Positions 28,441 through 37,968 are shown, numbered from the stretch's first letter. The stretch: DNA of 64,000 nt from Vreelandella nanhaiensis (GCF_003990185.1 NZ_RZHF01000009.1:1-64000), one strand, 5' to 3'. Notes: a model not told the origin generated them from the sequence alone. Numbers and translations are program-made.

Positions 28441-28482
28441 CACGCTACCGCCCTGAGATTAACGGACGCATTCCCGTGCCCT
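28441..28482 (-). promoter_or_regulatory. ops/JUMPstart element before the wecB-wzm-wzt operon
   Basis: The minus strand reads GGCGGTAGCGTG at 28441-28452, a full 12-nt ops match, preceded by AGGGCACGGGAATGCGTCCG, which parallels the block before the ops at 16255. It points toward wecB but lies about 770 nt upstream of its start codon, with no gene between. This would imply a long untranslated leader read by RfaH-modified polymerase. Confidence 0.8.
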
Positions 28483-29749
28483 CAAAAGACTGAATGCGCC
28501 GTAACGCGATGGCGAATTTGGATCTCAGATCCTTTTACTGGAACGAGGTTTTATCAGCGAGATATCATACTTGAGGGGTAATAAGAAGTCTATGCCACTA
28601 ATTTTTCAAGCATTAGAGTTCAGTTCCACCAGACTCCCCCATCTGAACGTGGACTCTTACCTGAGCAAGCTCGGTCGATCTAGGAACACATCCCTCAACC
28701 TGCTACGTTGATTTGCGGTTCCCGCTGTGGCACTAATCTTTTAATAGCCTCCCCGCAGGCGCTGCTGGCTGCTACTCAAAAACTCTTTAGCCCTTACTGA
28801 CGAACCTTCTCAATGATAGCATTACTCATCAACGTGTGCCTACGAGGTGCTCCATAGCCGAGCCCGACTGCTTAGAGCTGAATTTTGACAGTAGCGTAAC
28901 TCGATTTGGAGAATGTTGAGCCAAAGATTTGCAACAGTACTTGCTGGGAAAACCGGGCGTTCCGTAGGAATACTGATTAATCACGCCCCGTTCTTGGTTT
29001 TGGGGATCGCAGCGGCTCATATGGCTTCTCGGCAATACTCGCCGGTTAGTAACCGCTCGCGTAGCATTGGGCTGTATTGTTTAAGACAATCAGCTAACTG
29101 ATGCAATATCATGTCATCAATACCCAGTATTCCTTGTTAATAACAATGAGCCAAAGGCATATTGCGTAAGACCACGGTAGCTCCCATAAGTACAACCAAC
29201 CTCGCTTTCATCCACGATAGCGATTTCTGGATCGTTTTGGCAGCAACTCAGCCCCCGCCTCTTGGATGAGCGACTGTATAGCATCACATGACTTTTATCT
29301 AATTGATTCTTAAGATGCTCTGCTGATCTTCATGCTTGCCCCCCCTTAATGCGGTGATAAACTGATATTTACTATTTTCGGCTGACATCTAATGATCCAT
29401 TGCGCCGACTATCTACGGCAGTAGCACCTCGCCAGAGCACTAGGCCTTCTAAGCTAAGATGCGCAACTTTTCCACTTATGCCTGTCGGATCTATACCATG
29501 GCTCTCCGTGCAAATATTGGACTTTAATGATGTTTGGCTACCTACCTGCCGCGGTACTTTATACCCGCTCCCGCTTGTCCGGCCAGCGCTTTGTTTAGGC
29601 TTGCTTTAATCTCTCTCATAGGAAGCATCCTTACCGTCGGCTAGCCCTATCCCTCGCCGGGCAAGCAGAAGATTTATCCATTAAGCTGTCTTGAGGCATC
29701 ATTTAAGGAACAGCGCCCATCAAGACGCTACGCGCTATGCTTAGTGCAC

Positions 29750-29785
29750 TAGAAAAAGCCGGTCTCAAAAGAGGCCGGTTCTATT
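29750..29785 (-). terminator. Terminator downstream of the first porin gene
   Basis: Minus-strand stem CCGGCCTC/GAGACCGG (one mismatch) followed by CTTTTTC. Sequence closely matches the terminator after the second porin at 31089, consistent with duplication of the whole gene plus terminator. Confidence 0.75.
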
Positions 29786-29832
29786 AGGTCTGCTAGGTAA
29801 GTCACCTTTAAAACGTAACAGTTAAGCCAGGC

Positions 29833-30864
29833 TTAGAAGTGGTATCTTGCCCCAGTCAGCCAATACACATTGTCAGTTAGTTCACCCAAGCGAGTACCAC
29901 GGTTAACGCTAGGCGCATCGCCATCAGTCACCTCTACAAACACATCAAACGCCGAAGAGACCTTGTAATAAGTGCCAGCAGCCCAGGCATTGCTATTGTC
30001 CTGGCTGTCGCGCTCAACATTGTAATAGTCAGCAGTAAAGGCCCATGGCCCTGTGGTGTAAGTACCCCCTAGCCCTACGGTGTCAAAACCTCCACCATAA
30101 ACATCGCTCTCACCTTGGGTTTCATACCCTAGGCGAGCTGAGAAATTATCAGTGACTAGGTAATTACCGATCAAGCCATACAACATTTCGCCATTGCCAC
30201 CACCACGCACCACATCTTCCACTGCACCCAACCCTACCCTTATCGGGCCTTGCTGGTAGCGTACGCCACCTTGAGCGGCAACTACGCTGCCCTCTCTGTG
30301 CTGCTCTTCAACCGTCAGCCCACGTTCGCTATAGTGCTTGAGCTGCACAAAGCTAGTGAAACCATTGAGTTCTGGCGTGTAGTAACCGATAGAGTCGCCA
30401 CGCGACTGTATACCCGATGATTTGAACATCAGTCCACGGTCCAGGTAGACGTCAAATGGTAAGGAAACGAACTGGGCATAGAAGCTATCAAAATTGCCTG
30501 CCTGGAATGTTCCGTACTGCTTGCTAGCCAAGCCTATATAGCTTTGACGGATTTCATTAAAGCCCTGGCTTGTATTTTGCTCATCACCCGTAAAACGCCA
30601 TTCCAACCGACCAAATGCGGTTAGGTCAGAGTTCACCTCTTGGCTCATACGAAAGCCCAGGCGTGAATAGACATCCACAAATTCAACGCCGTCATCTACT
30701 TTTTCGCCATTGCTATCGAAGTCGGCGCCACCGCCTGCAATACCCATAGAGATACGTCCATAGATATCCAGTTTTGTACCTTCCTGGTCATACACGGTGG
30801 TTGCCTGGGTGGCACTTGCCCATAAAACACTTGTGACGGCAGTAGCGAGTAGCATTTTTTTCAT
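29833..30864 (-). CDS. Gram-negative general porin (copy 1)
   Basis: Outer-membrane diffusion porin of the Porin_4/OmpC-like type, 343 residues. A signal peptide (MKKMLLATAVTSVLWASATQA) is followed by VYDQEGTKLDIYGRISMGIAGG, and beta-strands continue to a terminal aromatic: the protein ends in WLTGARYHF, the standard C-terminal Phe signal for BAM assembly. RLEWRF and GSFDSFYAQFV-like blocks (GNFDSFYAQFVSLPFDVYLD) are shared with the next gene. About two thirds of positions look identical to copy 2 by eye, marking a tandem duplication. Confidence 0.92.
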   Translation of the reverse strand: MKKMLLATAVTSVLWASATQATTVYDQEGTKLDIYGRISMGIAGGGADFDSNGEKVDDGVEFVDVYSRLGFRMSQEVNSDLTAFGRLEWRFTGDEQNTSQGFNEIRQSYIGLASKQYGTFQAGNFDSFYAQFVSLPFDVYLDRGLMFKSSGIQSRGDSIGYYTPELNGFTSFVQLKHYSERGLTVEEQHREGSVVAAQGGVRYQQGPIRVGLGAVEDVVRGGGNGEMLYGLIGNYLVTDNFSARLGYETQGESDVYGGGFDTVGLGGTYTTGPWAFTADYYNVERDSQDNSNAWAAGTYYKVSSAFDVFVEVTDGDAPSVNRGTRLGELTDNVYWLTGARYHF

Positions 30865-31170
30865 CTTGGTCCCTTAGGTACTTTAATAGCGCAGCCACTA
30901 AAAAGCGCCACGCTGTTTAGTAAGCTTAAACCCATTTGGTAATGAGAATCGGTTAAGCAACATAAGCACCAATGATGTTATAAAATAACAACATAAATGA
31001 AAAGTAAAATGTCATCAAGATGACATATCTATCGTGACGTACATTTTATTAAGCGCTATTTCATTGAGAAGGATAATAAAGAACCATAAAAAAACCGGCC
31101 TCGAAAGAGGCCGGTTCTATTAGGTCTGCTAGGCAGGTTACCCTTTAAAGCGTGGCAGTTTAAGCCAGGC
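30865..31170. other. Inter-porin region (306 bp)
   Basis: Holds the terminator of the second porin at 31089-31116 and an AT-rich stretch (about 30930-31080) that probably carries the promoter and leader of the first porin. No gene seen. Confidence 0.6.
31089..31116 (-). terminator. Strong terminator downstream of the second porin gene
   Basis: Perfect 10-bp stem AACCGGCCTC/GAGGCCGGTT with a four-base loop, followed by a run of seven T on the minus strand. The downstream text TAGGTCTGCTAGG is repeated after the first porin. Confidence 0.9.
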
Positions 31171-32232
31171 TTAGAAGTGGTAACGAGCGCCTGTCAGCCA
31201 GTATACGTCGTCAGTCAGATCGCCAAGACGCGTGTCGCTGTCGATGCGGCTAACTGCGTCAGCATCAGCTACTTCTACGAATACGTCGAATGCGCTGGAA
31301 ACTTTGTAGTAGCTACCCAGTGCCCAAGACTTGCTGGTTTCTTCGCCATCACGCTCGATGTTGTAGAAATCACCAGTGAACGCCCAAGGACCAGTGGTAT
31401 AGGTAGCACCTAGGCCCACTTTGTCGTAACCGTTTTCGTCGTTAGCGCCACGCAGATCGTAGCCGCTGTTGTTGTCACGCATTTCGTAACCCAGACGCGC
31501 TGAGAACTGGTCGGTGAACTGGTACTGACCAATCAGGCCGTACAGCATTTCGCCGTTACCACCGCCACGCTGTACGTCTTCAACAAAACCCAGACCTACA
31601 GTTACCGGGCCCTGTGCGTAACGAACACCACCTTGCGGTGCAACTACAGCACCTTCTTCAGTAGTGCCTACACCTTCAACTTCGCCACGCTCGCTGTAAT
31701 GTTTCAGCTGCAGGAAAGCAGTGAAGCCTTCGAGGTCAGGCGTGTAGTAACCGATAGAGTCGCCACGCGACTGTTTCGGGTGACCAGCGAATTCCAGACC
31801 TTGGTCGATGTAAACATCGAACGGCAGGGAAACGAACTGGTTGTAGAAGCTGTCGAAGTTACCAGCCTGGAAAGTACCGAACTGGTTGCTTTGCAGACCG
31901 ATGTAGCTTTGACGCGTTTCACGGAATGCTTCGCCAGAACGACGCTCGTCAGCACGGAAGCGCCACTCAAGACGACCGAATGCAGTCAGGTCGCTAGTTA
32001 CTTCCTGGCTCATACGCAGGCCAAGACGAGAGAAAACGTCTACGAATTCAACGCCGTCATCGATTTCTTGACCAGCGTCGTTGTACTCAGGGCCACCACC
32101 GGCGATACCCATGGCGATACGGCCATAGACGTCCAGCTTGGTGCCGTCCTGGTCATATACGGTGGCTGCTTGAGCGGCAGCAGAGGCGCCCAGGGCACCA
32201 ATGATAGCAGTCGCTAAAAGTGTCTTTTTCAT
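31171..32232 (-). CDS. Gram-negative general porin (copy 2)
   Basis: 353-residue outer-membrane porin. Signal peptide MKKTLLATAIIGALGASAAAQA, then VYDQDGTKLDVYGRIAMGIAGG, and C-terminal WLTGARYHF with Phe. It is a paralogue of the 29833-30864 gene with a few loop insertions (YEMRDNNSGYDLRGAND), as expected for surface loops. Codon use is strongly biased (long antisense open frames are a side effect), suggesting high expression; this is probably the major porin. Many acidic residues fit life in salty media. Confidence 0.93.
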   Translation of the reverse strand: MKKTLLATAIIGALGASAAAQAATVYDQDGTKLDVYGRIAMGIAGGGPEYNDAGQEIDDGVEFVDVFSRLGLRMSQEVTSDLTAFGRLEWRFRADERRSGEAFRETRQSYIGLQSNQFGTFQAGNFDSFYNQFVSLPFDVYIDQGLEFAGHPKQSRGDSIGYYTPDLEGFTAFLQLKHYSERGEVEGVGTTEEGAVVAPQGGVRYAQGPVTVGLGFVEDVQRGGGNGEMLYGLIGQYQFTDQFSARLGYEMRDNNSGYDLRGANDENGYDKVGLGATYTTGPWAFTGDFYNIERDGEETSKSWALGSYYKVSSAFDVFVEVADADAVSRIDSDTRLGDLTDDVYWLTGARYHF

Positions 32233-32498
32233 GATGTAGGTTCCTTTACTAGCTTACTGTTTCGATCGTTGCTGCCGGGCTTTTTAAAAAGCCTTCAGCA
32301 GTTGGCTTGCGGGCCATGCTCTTTTTTCCATCTATTGGTTTTTCCCAACAGTATGTGGCATGTCCTCGGCCAAGCCTTGTTATAGTCCAATGCTCGCACG
32401 TCAAACTCTATACTGGGATTCTAGGGAACGCAATAAAAAAAACAGTGTTTTTTTACAATTTCGGTTTTTTTATGGAACCCATTATAGTCAGTTAGGTC

Positions 32499-33356
32499 TC
32501 AGCGACTTTTAAATTTTTGCTGCAGCCCTTTTAATTTATCTTCCAGGCTAAGCGGCTTTTCTTGTTCAGTTTTTTTAATTGCTTCGCGTTTTGGCTCAGC
32601 GGGTTCGGGTTCTCTAGGCGGTTCCGCTAAATGAGCCTTTTCTTTTGGGAGCTCTTTCTTCACCACCTTCTTTGCCCCTTTTAGCGGCACCTCACCTTGT
32701 TTTCCATTACGCTTTTTATTGGCATGCATAGCAGCTTCTTTATCAACCTTGCCTGCAGGCTGGCCGTCCAAATCAATGCGGTCCACCCCTTCATGTACTG
32801 ATTTTAAATACCTTGGCAGGTTAACGTAGTTGGCTAAAGCGCGACGAATCAGCTTCCCCGACCATGGTTCGCGTGCTGCCAGATCCTGGTGAATGCCTAC
32901 TTTTAGGGGTTTGGTATGGCCTTTAAAAAATGCCTGGGGGTAGCGCTGATACCACTCTTTTAAAAGGCTATGTGGTGATGGAGGCAGCTGCTTCTCGGCT
33001 GATGCGGCATGCTCAGGCATAGGCGTACGTTCCGATTCAGCTGCATGCTGCACTTCTACTGGCGGCTCAGCCGCCGCTGCCTGAGGCATCTCGGCTTCTT
33101 GCTCAAGGGTTTCTGTCTTGAGCACTTCTGCCTCAGGCACTTCTGTCTCAGACACTTCCGTCTCAGATACTGCTGGCTCCTGCACTTTTTGAGCACTTGT
33201 GCAGGGCTGGTTGAGCGTTTCGTGCAGCGATACGGCCTGTTCTACTAACTGTTGTTTTAACTGCGCGTTTTCCTTCCGCAGGGCATGTAATTCCGCTTGA
33301 GCCTGCTCTAGGCGTGACTCCAGGCTATCCAATAGATGCATTACACTAGCGGTCAT
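32499..33356 (-). CDS. ProQ/FinO-domain RNA-binding protein
   Basis: 285 residues. Residues 1-40 are coiled coil (LESRLEQAQAELHALRKENA). Residues 45-125 are an acidic, repetitive linker (SETEVSETEVPEAEVLKTE). The ProQ/FinO domain is about 130-210: LLKEWYQRYPQAFF, KPLKVGIHQDLAAR and RRALANYVNLPRYLKSV. The C-terminal tail is Lys/Glu-rich (KGAKKVVKKELPKEK). Members bind structured RNAs and act as sRNA chaperones. The N-terminal coiled coil and acidic linker are additions relative to E. coli ProQ. It lies 20 bp downstream of folA. Confidence 0.88.
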   Translation of the reverse strand: MTASVMHLLDSLESRLEQAQAELHALRKENAQLKQQLVEQAVSLHETLNQPCTSAQKVQEPAVSETEVSETEVPEAEVLKTETLEQEAEMPQAAAAEPPVEVQHAAESERTPMPEHAASAEKQLPPSPHSLLKEWYQRYPQAFFKGHTKPLKVGIHQDLAAREPWSGKLIRRALANYVNLPRYLKSVHEGVDRIDLDGQPAGKVDKEAAMHANKKRNGKQGEVPLKGAKKVVKKELPKEKAHLAEPPREPEPAEPKREAIKKTEQEKPLSLEDKLKGLQQKFKSR

Positions 33357-33375
33357 ACCCTCTCCTTAGACCTCT

Positions 33376-33912
33376 TCAGTCAGCAGCGCGCTCATAAACC
33401 ACAAAGTCATACGATGGCTTGCCTTCGGTGGGTGCTCCAGCCACACGCTGTACTTCCCGCCATTCATCTGCCGCCAATTCAGGGAAGGCAGCATCACCCT
33501 CCACTTCAATATCGACTTCAGTAATATAAAGCCGTTGCGCATACGGCAGCGCTTGGCGATAGATTTCTCCACCGCCCATCACCATGATTTCTTCTGCTGC
33601 ATCAATGGTTGCCTGCTGATCTGCCAATGCTAGAGCTGCAGGCAAGTCATGACACACCCGAACACCTTCAGGTGCAAAGTCTTTATTGTGCGTTATTACA
33701 ATATTAAGCCGATTAGGCAAAGGTTTTCCAATAGAGGTATATGTTTTACGCCCCATGACCAGCGGTTTGGCCTGGGTCATGCGCTTGAAGAACTTCAGGT
33801 CTTCAGGCAAATGCCAGGGCAGGTTGCCGTCAACGCCGATAATACGGTTTTTCGACATGGCCACGATCATGGCAACAGGTACCAGAGGTTCAATCTCGTT
33901 GCTATAACTCAT
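33376..33912 (-). CDS. folA: Dihydrofolate reductase
   Basis: Reduces dihydrofolate to tetrahydrofolate with NADPH, recycling the cofactor used up by ThyA. Motifs are [20 protein letters not shown] (substrate loop; catalytic Asp in DLKFF), [16 protein letters not shown] and [14 protein letters not shown]. 178 residues; the N-terminal ten residues before PVAMIVAMS are a little longer than usual. Its ATG overlaps the thyA stop (ATGA), so it is coupled to the enzyme producing its substrate. Confidence 0.96.
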   Translation of the reverse strand: MSYSNEIEPLVPVAMIVAMSKNRIIGVDGNLPWHLPEDLKFFKRMTQAKPLVMGRKTYTSIGKPLPNRLNIVITHNKDFAPEGVRVCHDLPAALALADQQATIDAAEEIMVMGGGEIYRQALPYAQRLYITEVDIEVEGDAAFPELAADEWREVQRVAGAPTEGKPSYDFVVYERAAD

Positions 33913-34763
33913 ACCGCTACCTTGGCTTTAATGTGGGGGTGAGCTTCATATTCTTCGATCTGAATATCATCGAAGCTAAAATCAAAAAGGTTACTCACCT
34001 GGGGATTAAGTACCAGCTTGGGCGCGGCCTTTGGTTCGCGCATGAGCTGTTCCTGCGCTTGCTCAAAGTGGTTGTTATAAAGGTGCGCATCGCCCAGCGT
34101 GTGAATAAATTCGCCCGGCTCAAGCCCCGTTACCTGGGCCACCATGTGTAATAGCAAGGCGTAACTTGCGATATTGAACGGCACCCCGAGGAAAATATCG
34201 GCGCTGCGCTGATAAAGCTGGCAGGAAAGTCGGCCATTCGCCACATAGAACTGGAACAAGCAGTGGCAAGGCGGTAACTGCATTTCATCGACCTGGGCCG
34301 GGTTCCAGGCGGATACTATCAGGCGACGAGATTGGGGGTTCGTACGTATCTGCTCCAGCACCTTGGCAATCTGATCAACACTTCCCCCTTTGGGGTCTGG
34401 CCAGCTGCGCCACTGGTAGCCATACACCGGGCCCAGGTTGCCATTCTCATCGGCCCACTCATCCCAGATGCGCACCCCATTTTCCTGAAGATAGGCGATA
34501 TTGGTATCGCCTTTCAGAAACCATAAAAGCTCATGAATGATGGAGCGCAAATGCAGTTTTTTGGTGGTCAAAAGTGGAAAACCGCGCGATAAGTCAAAAC
34601 GCATCTGGTGGCCAAACACGGAGCGCGTGCCTACACCGGTGCGGTCGTTGCGGTCAACGCCATGCTCCAGGACGGTGCGCATTAGGTCCAAATACGGCTG
34701 CTCAAGCGCGGGCTGTGCATCGACGTTCGTCGTCATGTTTGACGTAGGCGTTGTAACGGTCAC
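33909..34763 (-). CDS. thyA: Thymidylate synthase
   Basis: Methylates dUMP to dTMP using methylene-tetrahydrofolate. The catalytic Cys is in [13 protein letters not shown]. Other motifs are [38 protein letters not shown] and HLYNNHFEQ. The encoded N-terminus has about 20 extra polar residues before [18 protein letters not shown]; translation may start inside, near the second or third Met. The C-terminus ([10 protein letters not shown]) ends with the expected small residue. Operon with folA. Confidence 0.97.
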   Translation of the reverse strand: MTVTTPTSNMTTNVDAQPALEQPYLDLMRTVLEHGVDRNDRTGVGTRSVFGHQMRFDLSRGFPLLTTKKLHLRSIIHELLWFLKGDTNIAYLQENGVRIWDEWADENGNLGPVYGYQWRSWPDPKGGSVDQIAKVLEQIRTNPQSRRLIVSAWNPAQVDEMQLPPCHCLFQFYVANGRLSCQLYQRSADIFLGVPFNIASYALLLHMVAQVTGLEPGEFIHTLGDAHLYNNHFEQAQEQLMREPKAAPKLVLNPQVSNLFDFSFDDIQIEEYEAHPHIKAKVAV

Positions 34764-34910
34764 AAGGTTTCCAAAATTTCAGGCGATATAGAGCAGTATT
34801 CTAGGCTGCCATGCTGCGAGGGTCTAGCGTAAGGGGGCAATGGCTGATGGAGTTCATACTCTATGACATGTGGTAATAAATCCTGCGAGCGGGTTGATGC
34901 ACCCTCAACT

Positions 34911-34983
34911 CGTAGCGCGTGGTAACGCATTTGTGAGGGACGAACAAATAAGGCACCCGCGGGTGGCGGCGTTTAGCCGCCTT
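34911..34983 (-). repeat. Single type-A palindromic repeat between lgt and thyA
   Basis: Begins with the complemented tail CGTAGCGCGTGGTAA, then an ATTTGT/ACAAAT stem, a GGCACCCGCGGG block and a GGCGGCG/TAGCCGCC-type hairpin. The TTTGT/ACAAA stem differs from TTTGC/GCAAA in other copies yet still pairs. Confidence 0.85.
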
Positions 34984-35003
34984 GGCCGTGCAACGGAGTC
35001 GGT

Positions 35004-35792
35004 TTAAACCTTGGCGTCGATTGGCTGGGAGCGCGACCAGGCCATGAGCAATAAGCCTAACGCGATCATGGGTAGCGTGAGCAGCATGCCCATAGTGACC
35101 CAGCCGAATGCGATAAAGCCGATATGCGCATCCGGCATACGTACAAATTCAACCAGAAAGCGGAAGATGCCGTAAAAGAGCAGGAAAAGGCCGGAGACGA
35201 AGCCGCGGGCGCGCGGCTTGGCGGATACCCACCACAGGATGACAAACAACACTAAGCCTTCAAGCAACGCTTCATAAAGCGCGGAAGGATGACGAGGCTC
35301 CGGTCCCATGCCGGGAAAAGGCATGCCCCAGGGTAACGAGGTAACACGCCCGGGCAGTTCGTGATTGATGAAATTGCCAATTCGCCCGGCGCCCAGACCA
35401 ATAGGCACCAGCGGGGCGATAAAATCAGTAAGAGTGAAGAAGGCCAGCTGCTTGCGGCGTGCAAACCACCAAGCGGCCAGCAAGACACCTAGCAGGCCGC
35501 CGTGGAAGCTCATACCACCGTCCCACACTTTGAATACCCAGAGCGGATCGGCGGACCATTGCGCCAGCCCGTAGAAAAGTGCATACCCTAAGCGGCCGCC
35601 CGCCACGACCCCTATCGCGCAGTAAAACAAGAGATCACTAATATCATCCTTGGTAAGCCCTACCTGATGGGCGCGCCTGCAACCCAACCACCAGGCAGCC
35701 ACAAACCCTATGACATACATGAGGCCATACCAATGCACTTGCAGTGGCCCAAGTGAAAACACCACAGGATCGATTACTGGATAATTAATCAT
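35004..35792 (-). CDS. lgt: Prolipoprotein diacylglyceryl transferase
   Basis: Adds the diacylglyceryl group to the lipobox cysteine of prolipoproteins at the inner membrane. The signature [18 protein letters not shown] contains the conserved Arg and Asn, and [18 protein letters not shown] contains the essential His-Tyr region. About seven membrane helices, 262 residues. Along with ptsP, rppH and thyA this is part of a conserved gammaproteobacterial neighbourhood. Confidence 0.96.
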   Translation of the reverse strand: MINYPVIDPVVFSLGPLQVHWYGLMYVIGFVAAWWLGCRRAHQVGLTKDDISDLLFYCAIGVVAGGRLGYALFYGLAQWSADPLWVFKVWDGGMSFHGGLLGVLLAAWWFARRKQLAFFTLTDFIAPLVPIGLGAGRIGNFINHELPGRVTSLPWGMPFPGMGPEPRHPSALYEALLEGLVLFVILWWVSAKPRARGFVSGLFLLFYGIFRFLVEFVRMPDAHIGFIAFGWVTMGMLLTLPMIALGLLLMAWSRSQPIDAKV

Positions 35793-35835
35793 GGAGATAC
35801 TCTAATTGCTGAAGAAGAAAACACGATACTGCGGG

Positions 35836-36633
35836 TTAGGCCAAGACGAAGCGCAAACCTACCACCGTCAACAGAAGCGCAAAGCATAGCCTGAGCACAC
35901 GAGCAGATAAAACGTGGGCCAGCCGAACGCCCACGCGAGCAAAGGGAACGCTGGTAAGCACGATGGCGAAAAAGGCGGGCCACATGACAAACCCCGTGGC
36001 CCAGGCTGGCAGAAGCGGATTGCCCCACCCCATGATGATGAAGGTAATGGCGCCAACAGCAGCAATGGGTAACCCACAGGCGGCGGAAGTTCCCACGGCT
36101 TGTGTCATGGTGGCACCGCAACGGGAAAGCCAGGGCACAGTCATGGCGCCGCCGCCAATCCCAAACAGCGCTGAAATGGCGCCCACCACACCACCGGCTA
36201 CCAGCATGGAGAATTTGCCTGGCACCAAGGCTCCCGGCCTGGGAGAAAGGCCAAACACCATTTTAGCTGCCAGCAGCAAAACAAAAATACCAAACAGTGT
36301 GCCCAACACGGTGCCCGAAAGGTTACCTGCAATGAACACGCCACCGATGGCGCCCAGCATCAGCCCGGGTAACAGGGCAAGAAACCAGGAGCGATGGATA
36401 CTGCCTTTACGGAAATGCCCTAACGCGGACGATGCTCCGGTTACCACGATAGTGGCAAGCGATGTGCCAACGGCAAGGTGCATGGTGATATCAGAAGGAA
36501 TATTCTGCAGCCCAAAGGCAAATACCAGTACAGGCACGATAATCAACCCGCCGCCGACTCCGAAAAGCCCCGCCATGGTGCCTGCGGCGGCGCCCAATCC
36601 TAGATAGCCAAGCAGTGTTACCAGTACACTCAT
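35836..36633 (-). CDS. TSUP/TauE-SafE family membrane permease
   Basis: 265 residues with about eight hydrophobic helices. GLFGVGGGLIIVPVLV and ALFGIGGGAMTVPWLSRCG are the two repeated half-motifs of the family. Members export or import sulfite, sulfonates or related small anions; the substrate here is unknown. It overlaps the receiver-protein gene upstream (ATGA) and lies 43 bp from lgt. Confidence 0.9.
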   Translation of the reverse strand: MSVLVTLLGYLGLGAAAGTMAGLFGVGGGLIIVPVLVFAFGLQNIPSDITMHLAVGTSLATIVVTGASSALGHFRKGSIHRSWFLALLPGLMLGAIGGVFIAGNLSGTVLGTLFGIFVLLLAAKMVFGLSPRPGALVPGKFSMLVAGGVVGAISALFGIGGGAMTVPWLSRCGATMTQAVGTSAACGLPIAAVGAITFIIMGWGNPLLPAWATGFVMWPAFFAIVLTSVPFARVGVRLAHVLSARVLRLCFALLLTVVGLRFVLA

Positions 36634-37826
36634 GATGTTGATGCCTTTCCAACGGTATTAGGTAGCCACTTGCTGATCATGCCCAGCAGTTTTTCAGGCT
36701 GGTACGGTTTGGTGAGCAGATCATCCATTCCCGCTTCTTTGCATTCGGCAATACCAGCGTTATCGGCATTGGCCGTCAAAGCGATGAGGATACTGCGGTG
36801 CTTGCCGCTGGCCTGTTCAAAGGCGCGCCAGCGCCGGGTAGTTTCCAGGCCGTCCAGGGTGGGCATAAAGATATCCATGAAGACTAAATCAAACTGAGTG
36901 GACTGCTGACGTTCAAGTGCCTGCTCGCCACTACTAACCCCTTCTACTTGTAATCCTTGGGCTTCCAGCATCTGGCGCGCCAGCATAAGATTAACCGGGC
37001 CATCGTCAACGACCAGTACACGTAGGGTATGGTTTGGCGCCATGCTAGTAGGCGCCGCTTCATCATTCACACTTTGGTAGACCAGGTTGGCCAGCAGTGC
37101 ACGCGCATCGGCCAGGCGCTCGCGAGTATCCACGATCTGCTGGCGGCAGTGTCGGCACCCATCGCTTTCCAGCATGCGGCCCAAGTGGTTGTTCAGATCA
37201 TCCGTTTCCCGCTGTAGTAGCGATAAATAGCCTGTCTTCAAACGCGACTCTTCCCGGGCACGGTCGCGCCCGGCCATCAGATGTTTAAGCTGTTGTTGTT
37301 GGTGATGAAGATCATCCAACAGCGCCTGCTCCTGACCCTCTTTCGAATGATCTGACACAGGGTTCAGCTGTTGAGCGCTCCTGACATAATGTTCAAGGCC
37401 TGAAAGCATTTCATTAACCCGCGCTAGGCGCTTGAGTGGTCGGGCGGGCGTTTGGCTTATTGCAGGTGTTGAAAACGTTTTATCCGGCAATAGCTGTATT
37501 GCAGCAAAGCGCAGGGACTCGCTGTTTCGTTCCAGCTCGGCAAGTTCCTGCATAAAGTGCGAATCTTTTTGCCGAGCACGCATTTTAACCAGCATCAGGA
37601 AGGCACACATATTCATGGAGCTGCCTAACAAAAGCGCCAACGCTAGCCACAAGGTGGTACTCCATGACACCTGGCTTGGCGATATCCACCAGACGGCAAG
37701 ACCAACCAAAAGACATAACACGATTAATGTTGCTTGGATAAGTAGCATGGGCCAAAGAATCGGCCAAATGATGGCATGCCAGAAATGCTCTTCGCGATCG
37801 TGTTGCATGAGTTCGCGTCTTCCCAA
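36630..37826 (-). CDS. Membrane-anchored receiver-domain protein lacking kinase domains
   Basis: 398 residues. Two membrane helices are near the N-terminus (WPMLLIQATLIVLCLLVGLAV and LWLALALLLGSSMNMCAFLML), followed by a helical, Gln/Leu-rich cytoplasmic region (about 75-260). The C-terminal receiver domain (about 270-390) has VLVVDDGPVNLMLARQML, the phospho-Asp in LVFMDIFMPTLDG, LIALTAN and TKPYQPEKL. No HisKA or HATPase motifs are visible, so this looks like a hybrid sensor kinase (BarA/GacS-like) that has lost its catalytic part, or a phosphate sink. Two CxxC-like Cys occur at DGCRHCRQQI, possibly redox or metal linked. Confidence 0.82.
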   Translation of the reverse strand: MGRRELMQHDREEHFWHAIIWPILWPMLLIQATLIVLCLLVGLAVWWISPSQVSWSTTLWLALALLLGSSMNMCAFLMLVKMRARQKDSHFMQELAELERNSESLRFAAIQLLPDKTFSTPAISQTPARPLKRLARVNEMLSGLEHYVRSAQQLNPVSDHSKEGQEQALLDDLHHQQQQLKHLMAGRDRAREESRLKTGYLSLLQRETDDLNNHLGRMLESDGCRHCRQQIVDTRERLADARALLANLVYQSVNDEAAPTSMAPNHTLRVLVVDDGPVNLMLARQMLEAQGLQVEGVSSGEQALERQQSTQFDLVFMDIFMPTLDGLETTRRWRAFEQASGKHRSILIALTANADNAGIAECKEAGMDDLLTKPYQPEKLLGMISKWLPNTVGKASTS

Positions 37827-37968
37827 TTGGCTTGAATCGATTTCACCGGTTAGGTGATATAGGTAACGTTACCGGCACAAGTGTACGACTATGCCCTGAA
37901 GCTGTCATGCTGTGCTTGGCGTTTATAAAAACGATTGGTCGTTTGAGAAATAATCGTGAGGAGTAACG

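Larger units (their letters stand above)
27671..29832. other. Gene-poor region (2.16 kb) with operon leader and possible decayed sequence
   Basis: No frame longer than about 70 codons looks real and stop codons are scattered in all frames. The part from 28441 to 27670 is probably the untranslated leader of the wecB operon, because an ops element sits at its start. From about 28600 to 29650 the base composition rises and short open stretches (for example near 28829-29035 minus) hint at old pseudogenes or insertion-sequence remnants, but I could not identify any. A terminator for the first porin lies at 29750-29785. Confidence 0.5.

Noticed and set aside
28829..29035. 68-residue minus-strand frame as a possible transposase piece
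   Set aside because: I could not match it to any insertion-sequence motif; left inside the gene-poor region.
31633..32217. 194-codon plus-strand frame
   Set aside because: It is exactly antisense to the strongly biased second porin gene; no domain, start site or conservation signal, so it is a codon-bias shadow.
35963..36607. 214-codon plus-strand frame, Pro/Ala/Thr-rich
   Set aside because: Antisense to the TSUP permease; low-complexity composition mirrors Gly/Val-rich membrane helices.
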